The translations under genes were made by a program, and so were the position numbers. A stretch of DNA of 14,563 nt, from the NCBI GenBank assembly GCA_029880275.1, contig JAOUOQ010000024.1, forward strand, positions 1 through 14,563, written 5' to 3'. This document shows positions 8,128-13,469 of this stretch, one piece after another. Source of the DNA: Candidatus Aminicenantota bacterium. Its GTDB lineage: Bacteria > Acidobacteriota > B3-B38 > Guanabaribacteriales > B3-B38. Each line of letters begins with the position of its first letter. The first letter of the stretch is position 1. The notes under the pieces are model-generated. The model was not told where the DNA came from. It saw only the letters and a program-made list of their open reading frames with translations, and ran no database searches.

Positions 8128-9248
8128 GCCAATACCTTATGAAGATGCTCTAAGGTGAGGCGGGCAGTAGCGGTGCAGGAGAATTTCCTGATTAATTGAG
8201 CCGCCCTTCTTACCATTTCCTTTCTTTTTCTCTCATTGTCAAGGAGTTCCATCACGGCTTCGGCTATCAGAGGTACCTCTGCGCGGGGCAGCATGGCAAC
8301 GGTATCGCCCAGCACCTCCCGCACGGCGGGGATATCCTGCACAATCACCGGTGTGCCGCAAGCCAGAGCCTCCAGCGGCGGCAGCCCGAAGCCCTCGTAG
8401 GAAGAGAGGTAGATGAAGATTTCGGCGATATTGTAAAACATCACCAGGTCCTCGTCGTTCACATAGCCTAACAGCCTCACCTTGTTCCCTAACTCTAAGC
8501 TGGCTACCAGAGCGGGGAGGTCAATCCAGGGGTAGGTTCGGTTCTTCCCCACCAGCACCAGGGTCGCCTCAGGGAACTTTTTTACCACTTGCCCAAAGGC
8601 TTTTATGACCTCCGGAATACTCCTCCGATTCAATATCGCTCCCGTATAGAGGAGGATTCTTCCGGTTAAGTTGAGTCTCCGGCGGAAGCTCTCCAGCTGT
8701 TCAGCGTCAACAATCGGTTTGAAGCGAGAGTCCAGGCAGTTGTAAGTTAATTTGATCTTCTCTTCCGGGACACGGTAATAGCGGATTATCTCTTCCTTGG
8801 TGAAGTTGGAGACCGCAAACACCACATCCGCCCGGCGGACTGCTCGGCGACAGAGTAACCTTCGCCGGAATCTCTCCCTGGGGGAGAACCATTCCGGGTG
8901 AGCCTCAAAGGATACATCGTGCAAGGTGACCGCCCCCTTGCATTTTAGCCTTAAAGGGAGAGAGTAGCCCGGACCGAAGAAGATCTCAATTTTATCCCTC
9001 TTCAGGTGAGGGGGGAGAACGAACTGCTCCCAGTAGAAGCCCGATTGCATCAAGCGGGAGGAGAGATGATGAAGGCGTAATCCCGAAGAGGATAAAAAGG
9101 GATAACCTTCAAGAGCGGAGCGGGAGTAGAGATGAAAGCTATCTCCTGAATTTTCCTTCGCCCAGCAGGTGAGGAGATTTCTAAGATAGCGACCCACCCC
9201 GGTCGGTCTTCCCTCTAATTCTCTGGCATCAATGCCGATTCTGCTCAT
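8124..9248 (-). CDS. GT4-family glycosyltransferase, NRR-variant
   Basis: A 374-residue GT-B glycosyltransferase. It begins GIDARE (5-10) with PTGVGRYLRNLL (15-26), followed by AVTLHDVSFEAHPEWF (106-121) and FAVSNFTKEEI (144-154). The E-x7-E pair Glu285/Glu293 sits in EGFGLPPLEALACGTPV. The donor-phosphate loop reads YTGAILNRRS (201-210), where most relatives, including its neighbours, have an R/H-K-N sequence; Arg208/Arg209 could replace the usual Lys. No membrane segment or signal peptide is evident. It ends in an ATGA overlap with the GT2 gene and starts 34 bp after the first gene of the cluster. It likely adds one sugar of the repeat unit; the altered loop may mark a distinct donor preference (inference). 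Confidence 0.86.
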   Translation of the reverse strand: MSRIGIDARELEGRPTGVGRYLRNLLTCWAKENSGDSFHLYSRSALEGYPFLSSSGLRLHHLSSRLMQSGFYWEQFVLPPHLKRDKIEIFFGPGYSLPLRLKCKGAVTLHDVSFEAHPEWFSPRERFRRRLLCRRAVRRADVVFAVSNFTKEEIIRYYRVPEEKIKLTYNCLDSRFKPIVDAEQLESFRRRLNLTGRILLYTGAILNRRSIPEVIKAFGQVVKKFPEATLVLVGKNRTYPWIDLPALVASLELGNKVRLLGYVNDEDLVMFYNIAEIFIYLSSYEGFGLPPLEALACGTPVIVQDIPAVREVLGDTVAMLPRAEVPLIAEAVMELLDNERKRKEMVRRAAQLIRKFSCTATARLTLEHLHKVLA

Positions 9249-9269
9249 TGGTTTTAATTAATAATTAAA

Positions 9270-9281
9270 GAGCTTTCGCTC
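9270..9281 (-). other. GNRA-tetraloop hairpin between glycosyltransferase genes
   Basis: On the minus-strand transcript, just after the stop of the first GT4 gene, GAGC-GAAA-GCTC forms a 4-bp stem closed by a GAAA (GNRA) tetraloop. A short T-run and an AT-rich stretch follow. It is too weak for a convincing terminator. It could slow 3'-to-5' decay or cause partial termination. Confidence 0.4.
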
Positions 9282-9282
9282 A

Positions 9283-10422
9283 TTACCCTTCTCCTGCGAG
9301 CTGCTGGTAGAGCTGGAGAGTCTGTTCAGCGGTTTCCTTCCACGAGAAACGGTGGCTCCTCTCCAGCCCCCGGCGGGTCAGTTTCTCCGTTAGCTCGGAG
9401 TCGGTCAAGAGGGAACAGATAGCCTGCTCAATCTCATCAGGGCGTTGGGGGTCTACCAGAATGGCTGCATCACCAACAATTTCGGGTATACAGGAGGTAT
9501 TGGAAGATACAACAGGTATGCCTGATGCCATAGCCTCCACCAGGGGGAGTCCGAAACCCTCGGCAAGGGAGGGATAGGTGAGCATGCGGGCAGCCTGGTA
9601 TAGCCCTACTAGCTGCTCAGGATGCAGATAGCCGGTAATCAACACTCTTCCCTTCAATGCCGGGGATTGCAGCTCCCTATCAAATTCCTCGGTGTGCCAG
9701 CCCCTTTCTCCGACTATGACCAGCTTCAACCCCTTGAAGCCCCTCTTAACTAAGCCCTGGAAAGCGCGTAACAGATTAACCAGGTTTTTGCGGGGCTCTA
9801 TGGTTCCCACAAACAAAAGGTAGTCGCTATCCAGAGAGAACTGCTTCCGAAGTAGAGCCAGGCTCTGGGATGACAATCGATGTCTGAAGCTCTCCGCCAC
9901 CCCCTCATAGATAACTCGCACCTTATTCTCGGGTACTTTAAGGAATTGTATTATATCTTTTTTAGTGTGCTCGGACACAGCTATTATCGCATCTGCCTGA
10001 TGAGCGTGAAGTTCGGCTAAGGTTAAGTAGTCTCTCTTGATTTCCCCCCTGGTCAACTCCGGGTGCGTCCAGAAGAAGAGGTCGTGTATGGTGATTATCC
10101 TCTTCCCCTTTTTAGCGGGCATAAGCAGAGGATGGGGAGAGTGCGAGATATTCACCGACCCTATGAGGTAGTCCACCGGAGGAAACCGATATTTATGCCA
10201 CATGTAGTTGAGCACTCGAACGGGAATCCGATAATCCTTGATAAAAAAGTTATCCGGTAACGACATCCTCTCCCGAGGCACGCGGTCCCTAAGGGAGCTG
10301 GAGAAGAGGTAATAGCGGTTCTCCTGGTCGATGAGAGCGAGGTTTTCTACCAGATTTTGAACATAGGTTCCTACTCCGGTTCCTTTTTTCAGGGCAGGAC
10401 GCAGGTCGATGGCGATTCTCAT
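9283..10422 (-). CDS. GT4-family glycosyltransferase, first gene of the glycan cluster
   Basis: A 379-residue GT-B glycosyltransferase. It starts MRIAIDLRPAL (1-11) and TGVGTYVQNLVENLA (15-29). TIHDLFFWTHPEL (111-123) and IIAVSEHTKKDI (146-157) belong to the N-terminal domain. FVGTIEPRKNL (204-214, Arg211/Lys212) and the E-x7-E pair Glu288/Glu296 in EGFGLPLVEAMASGIPV form the donor site; all are canonical. The ATG at 10422 has an AAGG site 6 nt upstream. As the first gene after the divergent intergenic region it should be closest to the operon promoter. Soluble or peripheral, probably adding a hexose in repeat-unit assembly; specificity is not readable. Confidence 0.88.
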   Translation of the reverse strand: MRIAIDLRPALKKGTGVGTYVQNLVENLALIDQENRYYLFSSSLRDRVPRERMSLPDNFFIKDYRIPVRVLNYMWHKYRFPPVDYLIGSVNISHSPHPLLMPAKKGKRIITIHDLFFWTHPELTRGEIKRDYLTLAELHAHQADAIIAVSEHTKKDIIQFLKVPENKVRVIYEGVAESFRHRLSSQSLALLRKQFSLDSDYLLFVGTIEPRKNLVNLLRAFQGLVKRGFKGLKLVIVGERGWHTEEFDRELQSPALKGRVLITGYLHPEQLVGLYQAARMLTYPSLAEGFGLPLVEAMASGIPVVSSNTSCIPEIVGDAAILVDPQRPDEIEQAICSLLTDSELTEKLTRRGLERSHRFSWKETAEQTLQLYQQLAGEG

Positions 10423-10440
10423 TTAAAACCTTAAATTAAA

Positions 10441-10526
10441 GGCAGAATATCTAATATTTTTCCCCTGTAAAATCCCTTTTAAGCTATCATAAATGAGGGA
10501 GAAAATCAATTCCCTTCCATTCTGCC
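10441..10526. repeat. Inverted repeat A (8-bp arms) in the divergent intergenic region
   Basis: GGCAGAAT at 10441-10448 and its exact reverse complement ATTCTGCC at 10519-10526 are 70 bp apart. The left arm overlaps the -10 of the candidate glycan promoter. The repeat interleaves with inverted repeat B. It could be a looping operator pair, part of RNA folding, or chance. Confidence 0.4.
10444..10471 (-). promoter_or_regulatory. Candidate promoter of the glycan cluster
   Basis: On the minus strand TTTACA (10466-10471, 5/6 to consensus) is followed after 16 nt by TATTCT (10444-10449, 4/6), ~21 nt before the ATG at 10422. This would give a leader of only ~15 nt. The -10 overlaps one arm of an inverted repeat (10441-10448), which would fit repression there. 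Position and sequence are supportive but not decisive. Confidence 0.45.
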
Positions 10527-10557
10527 GCCTGGGGTAAATGCCAAGGGCTTATGATAG
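10484..10557. repeat. Inverted repeat B (9-bp arms) in the divergent intergenic region
   Basis: CTATCATAA at 10484-10492 and its exact reverse complement TTATGATAG at 10549-10557 are centred 65 bp apart. Allowing one mismatch extends the arms to 12 bp. The right arm ends 12 bp before the -35 of the FBP-gene promoter. Arms of repeats A and B alternate (A, B, A, B), so they cannot nest in one simple hairpin. Confidence 0.45.
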
Positions 10558-10569
10558 GTTTTCTTAGGT

Positions 10570-10598
10570 TTGACTAATACAATTTTTTGTGTTATTGT
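10570..10598 (+). promoter_or_regulatory. Candidate sigma70 promoter of the FBP aldolase/phosphatase gene
   Basis: TTGACT (10570-10575), a 17-nt spacer containing an A/T-rich run, and TATTGT (10593-10598). It has the same -35 and spacing as the promoter before hdrC, suggesting the same sigma factor. A 10-bp-spaced direct repeat TAGGTTT (10555-10561 and 10565-10571) abuts the -35. Confidence 0.6.
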
Positions 10599-10604
10599 TT
10601 TATG

Positions 10605-10718
10605 GCATTTTGGAGTTTGTTGAACCTCACCTAAATGGTGGTGGACAGGTCAGAGTTGAGAGAAGGGTAAATTTTTTTATCTCTCTACAGAGGTTAAGTG
10701 ATTTTTAAGGAGGACAAA
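10605..10718 (+). promoter_or_regulatory. 5' leader of the FBP gene with small alternative hairpins
   Basis: About 114 nt separate the predicted transcription start from the ATG. It holds CACC/GGTG (10628-10631 with 10637-10640). The arm TCTCTC (10680-10685) can pair with GAGAGA (10658-10663), while CTCT (10681-10684) can pair instead with AGAG (10689-10692). No T-run follows these stems, so they are not a terminator. No known riboswitch class is recognised. Confidence 0.3.
10707..10713 (+). promoter_or_regulatory. Strong Shine-Dalgarno site that fixes the FBP gene start
   Basis: AAGGAGG lies 5 nt before the ATG at 10719. It rules out the upstream in-frame GTG at 10698, which would place the site inside the coding region and add seven residues not found in the family. 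Confidence 0.9.
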
Positions 10719-11822
10719 ATGAAAGTCACCTTGTCGGTTATTAAAGCCGATATCGGAAGTATAGGCGGGCATATCAGACCGAGCCAGGCATTGGTTAACC
10801 GGGTGGAAGAGTATGTACGCGATAACCATAAAGAGCTCCTTGTTGATTTCAGGGTGAGTTTTACCGGTGATGATATCGCCATCTTGATGACCCATAAGCG
10901 GGGTGTTTTGAACGAGGAGGTCCATAAGTTAGCCTGGGATGCCTTTTTAGCCGGAACCAAGGTCGCCAGAGAGCAGGGACTCTACGGAGCCGGGCAAGAT
11001 TTGTTAAAGGACTCTTTCTCCGGGAATGTAAAAGGAATGGGACCGGCGGTAGCCGAGATGGAGTTCGAGGAGCGTCCCAATGAGCCATTTCTCTTTTTTG
11101 CTGCCGACAAAACAGACCCGGGTGCATATAATCTCCCACTCTACTTAGGCTTTACCGACCCTATGTACTGCGCAGGGCTCCTGTTAAGTCCTAAGATGAG
11201 CAAAGGCTTCAAGTTCACCATCATGGATGTCGCCTATACCGAAGGGGATAAGATTATAGAGCTCAATGCTCCCGAGGATGCTTACGATATCGCTGCTCTG
11301 CTGAGAGATAACGAGCGGTATGTAGTGGAAACGATTCACTCTCGTGATACCGGGGAGATTGCGGCATCGATCAGTACCACTCGTCTGCATAATATTGCTG
11401 GCAAATACACGGGCAAGGACGACCCGGTGATGCTGGTCAGGGTACAGGGTGCTTTTCCGGCAACAGGTGAGATCCTTTCTGCCTATAGTGTGGCTCCCTA
11501 TGTGGCTGGCTTCATGCGGGGTAGCCATATCGGTCCCTTGATGCCGGTAAAGAGCAACAGCCCCATATCATACTTCGATGGTCCCCCCATTGTCAGTGCT
11601 ACTGCCTATTGCGTCCACGAGGGGAAGCTCACCGAAGCGGTGGATGCCTTTGACCATCCCTTCTGGGATTACATCAGGAACATCGCTTCGCAGAAAGCTC
11701 TGGACATCCGCGCTCAAGGTTTTTCCGGGGCGGCGATGCTCCCCTACTCAGAGCTCGAATACGGGGGAATAGTGGAGAAGCTCACCGTACTGGATAAGAA
11801 GTTCAAAGTCAGGGGTAAATAA
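10719..11822 (+). CDS. fbp: Bifunctional fructose-1,6-bisphosphate aldolase/phosphatase (archaeal-type, class V FBPase)
   Basis: A 367-residue protein matching the FBPA/P family end to end. It condenses dihydroxyacetone phosphate with glyceraldehyde-3-phosphate and then dephosphorylates the FBP product to fructose-6-phosphate at one remodelled active site, making gluconeogenesis unidirectional. Metal and phosphate ligands visible include Asp11 and His18 in KADIGSIGGH, Asp51-Asp52, and QD (93-94) in YGAGQDLL. ADKTDPGAYNLPLY (129-142) is a family signature. The aldolase residues Tyr230 and the Schiff-base Lys233 lie in AGKYTGKDDP (227-236), spaced as in characterised archaeal enzymes. GSHIGPLMPV (268-277) and Tyr348 in ELEYGG complete the site. 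It acts in the cytoplasm. It has its own promoter and lies between the divergent glycan cluster and the hdr genes, suggesting an anaerobe that builds sugar from C1 or C2 carbon. Common in archaea and deep-branching bacteria. Confidence 0.95.
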   Translation: MKVTLSVIKADIGSIGGHIRPSQALVNRVEEYVRDNHKELLVDFRVSFTGDDIAILMTHKRGVLNEEVHKLAWDAFLAGTKVAREQGLYGAGQDLLKDSFSGNVKGMGPAVAEMEFEERPNEPFLFFAADKTDPGAYNLPLYLGFTDPMYCAGLLLSPKMSKGFKFTIMDVAYTEGDKIIELNAPEDAYDIAALLRDNERYVVETIHSRDTGEIAASISTTRLHNIAGKYTGKDDPVMLVRVQGAFPATGEILSAYSVAPYVAGFMRGSHIGPLMPVKSNSPISYFDGPPIVSATAYCVHEGKLTEAVDAFDHPFWDYIRNIASQKALDIRAQGFSGAAMLPYSELEYGGIVEKLTVLDKKFKVRGK

Positions 11823-11836
11823 CTCAGCAACTGAAG

Positions 11837-11866
11837 TAAGGGGACTTATCTCCGCCGCTAAGGGGA
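11837..11866 (+). promoter_or_regulatory. Direct repeat TAAGGGGA x2 upstream of the hdr promoter
   Basis: TAAGGGGA occurs at 11837-11844 and 11859-11866, 22 bp apart (about two helical turns). The second copy ends 31 bp before the -35 at 11898. The spacing suits an activator bound to one face of the helix. No known regulator motif is recognised. Confidence 0.35.
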
Positions 11867-11897
11867 AAATCTTTCCCAGAAAAGGCAGATTTTTGCC

Positions 11898-11926
11898 TTG
11901 ACTTTGACCAGAATTTTTACTATTAT
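11898..11926 (+). promoter_or_regulatory. Near-consensus sigma70 promoter upstream of hdrCBA
   Basis: TTGACT (11898-11903), a 17-nt spacer and TATTAT (11921-11926), matching 5/6 in each hexamer. The predicted start near 11933 lies ~158 nt before hdrC. A hairpin AAGGCA/TGCCTT (11882-11887 with 11894-11899) overlaps the -35. Confidence 0.65.
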
Positions 11927-11930
11927 GTAG

Positions 11931-11975
11931 AGCCTTGTCAATAGAGGAAAGGTCGCTCTTTCCTCAGGCTTTTTT
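11931..11975 (+). terminator. Intrinsic-terminator-like hairpin, terminator or attenuator before hdrC
   Basis: GAGGAAAG (11944-11951) pairs perfectly with CTTTCCTC (11958-11965) over a GTCGCT loop. An outer stem AGCCT (11931-11935) with AGGCT (11966-11970) extends it, leaving an 8-nt bulge. TTTTTT follows at 11970-11975. It either ends the fbp transcript or, because a strong promoter lies just before it, attenuates the hdr operon. Confidence 0.65.
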
Positions 11976-12090
11976 CTCCCCGTAGGGGAGATGAGCTATG
12001 AATAAAATGCTGATATTTCGGGATACATAAACGGTATCAAACAACCAGGAGCAGACCTTTTTAATATTATGATGTAGAGAGAGGTTATTA
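11975..12090 (+). promoter_or_regulatory. Rest of the hdrC 5' leader with further hairpins
   Basis: TCTCCCC (11975-11981) pairs with GGGGAGA (11985-11991) over a GTA loop, a 7-bp stem sharing its first T with the preceding T-run. GATAC (12022-12026) can pair with GTATC (12034-12038). A GAGAGG ribosome-binding site lies ~6 nt before the ATG at 12091. No second promoter with a convincing -35 was found, so hdr mRNA probably crosses the terminator-like hairpin. No known riboswitch class is recognised. Confidence 0.35.
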
Positions 12091-12546
12091 ATGCCTAAGA
12101 TAGACCTCGATTTCAAAAAAAAGCTGACCCGGGTGGAGTATGCCGATTTCCTGACTTATTGCTATCAATGCGGTGCATGCGTAGGGGATTGCCCCAGCGC
12201 TAAGCTCTCCCCCGCCTTTAACCCCCGGGAGATTGTCTTGAGGGTCCTTCTCGGATTGGCTGAGCCTCTGTTGAAGAAGGACTCCATCATCTGGCAATGC
12301 ACCACCTGCTATACCTGCCAGGAGGTGTGTCCTCAGGGGGTTCGTCCTATTGAGGTGATTACCGCGCTGAAAAACATAATCTCCGCTCAAGGTATGCTTC
12401 CCGACAGCATCTCTGCTTCGGTGGGCATCATCAAGGACACCGGGCGGGTGGTTCTGGTTTCAGATGTGATAAATAAAAGGCGCACGGAGCAAGGGCTGAC
12501 AGAGCTTAAGCCAGTTCCTATGGATGAGCTGAAGAAGATTTTATAG
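12091..12546 (+). CDS. hdrC: Heterodisulfide reductase-type subunit C (HdrC), two [4Fe-4S] clusters
   Basis: A 151-residue ferredoxin-like protein. The first cluster motif is CYQCGACVGDCP (Cys24, 27, 30, 34) and the second is CTTCYTCQEVCP (Cys70, 73, 76, 80), the HdrC arrangement. The conserved FNPREIVLRVLLG stretch (43-55) separates them, as in archaeal HdrC. No membrane segment is present, so this is the soluble type, not HdrE-linked. HdrC carries electrons between the flavin/iron-sulfur subunit HdrA and the catalytic HdrB. It is slightly short compared with methanogen HdrC, lacking some C-terminal length. Next gene hdrB follows after 30 bp with its own GAGGTG site, so the genes form an operon. 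In bacteria such modules bifurcate or transfer electrons between ferredoxin, NADH or H2 and disulfide-type or other acceptors; the actual acceptor here is unknown. Confidence 0.9.
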   Translation: MPKIDLDFKKKLTRVEYADFLTYCYQCGACVGDCPSAKLSPAFNPREIVLRVLLGLAEPLLKKDSIIWQCTTCYTCQEVCPQGVRPIEVITALKNIISAQGMLPDSISASVGIIKDTGRVVLVSDVINKRRTEQGLTELKPVPMDELKKIL

Positions 12547-12576
12547 CTTCATCCCTAAAACTCCTCGAGGTGAATT

Positions 12577-13446
12577 ATGAAATACGCCTTTTTTCTCGGT
12601 TGTGTCATTCCTACTAAATACCCTCAATTTGAAGCGGTTGCCCGAAAGAGCCTCCCCAAGGTGGGCGTTGAGCTGGTAGATGTGGAGGGATTCTCCTGCT
12701 GCCCGGAGCCGTGGAATTTCAAGTCTTATAATATTATGGCCTGGCTTACCATCGCCGCTCGTAATCTGGCCATCGCAGAGGAGGCTGGTCTTGACATTCT
12801 CACCCTTTGCTCGGGCTGCTTTGCCACCCTGGCGGAAGCTCACCATATCCTTGAGGATAAACCCGAGCTGAAGGACGAAGTAAACAAGAGGCTGAGCAAG
12901 ATAGGTAAGAAGTATAACGGCACCATTTCGGCAAAGCATGTGGTCCAGGTTCTCAGGGACGATGTAGGGGCGGAGCAGATTAAAAAGTCGGTAACGCATC
13001 CTCTGGAGAAAATAAGGGTGGGGGTTCATTACGGCTGTCATGTACTGAAGCCTAGTGAGACCCTCCGGGTGGATGACCCTGCTGACCCGCGGATACTGGA
13101 GACCATCATAAAGCCCCTTGGTGCTGAGGTAATACCCTACGCTGAGCGTCTCTCCTGCTGCACCGGTGCCTGCCAGGACGAGGAGATGGTCTTTAAGTTC
13201 CGCTACAACAAGCTGCAGTCCTTAGAAGAAGCACAAGTCGATTGTATAACCTTGGTATGCCCCGCTTGCTTCGAAGCCTTCGACCTGGGGCAGGTCATGC
13301 TCAACAGGAAGTTGGAGAAGAAGTTTAACATTCCTACTCTCTATTATGTCCAGCTTTTGGGGCTTGCCCAGGGTCTGAAAGGAGAAGAAGTGGGTATCAC
13401 CAGGCACAAGGTGAGAAGCCCAGCCCTGTTAGAGAAACTCAATTAG
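12577..13446 (+). CDS. hdrB: Heterodisulfide reductase-type subunit B (HdrB), two CCG domains
   Basis: A 289-residue protein with two complete CCG (cysteine-rich) domains that in HdrB bind the two noncubane [4Fe-4S] clusters where disulfide is reduced. Domain 1 has Cys9, Cys41-Cys42 (SCCPEP) and Cys78-x2-Cys81 (LCSGCF). Domain 2 has Cys154 (HYGCH), Cys194-Cys195 (SCCTGACQ) and Cys228-x2-Cys231 (VCPACF). All ten ligands are present, so both active-site clusters should form. The start ATG has GAGGTG 4 nt upstream. Length fits the family (~290). No membrane segment is seen. It sits between hdrC and hdrA, the latter 23 bp downstream. The substrate in bacteria (CoM-S-S-CoB being absent) is unresolved. 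Confidence 0.93.
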   Translation: MKYAFFLGCVIPTKYPQFEAVARKSLPKVGVELVDVEGFSCCPEPWNFKSYNIMAWLTIAARNLAIAEEAGLDILTLCSGCFATLAEAHHILEDKPELKDEVNKRLSKIGKKYNGTISAKHVVQVLRDDVGAEQIKKSVTHPLEKIRVGVHYGCHVLKPSETLRVDDPADPRILETIIKPLGAEVIPYAERLSCCTGACQDEEMVFKFRYNKLQSLEEAQVDCITLVCPACFEAFDLGQVMLNRKLEKKFNIPTLYYVQLLGLAQGLKGEEVGITRHKVRSPALLEKLN

Positions 13447-13469
13447 TCAGTATAAAAATATACCCGATT

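Noticed and set aside
10698..10700. GTG as the start of the FBP aldolase/phosphatase
   Set aside because: A perfect AAGGAGG lies between it and the ATG at 10719, and family proteins begin at MKVTLSVIKAD.
11860..11878. GGGAAA/TTTCCC hairpin after fbp as a terminator
   Set aside because: The stem is short and is followed by AGAAAA rather than a T-run.
11882..11899. AAGGCA/TGCCTT hairpin as the fbp terminator
   Set aside because: No T-run follows; the right arm overlaps the -35 of the hdr promoter. The hairpin at 11931-11975 is a better terminator.
12541..13041. 166-codon minus-strand frame opposite hdrB
   Set aside because: It is antisense to a gene with all ten CCG-domain cysteines and shows no family features; likely a by-product of codon bias.
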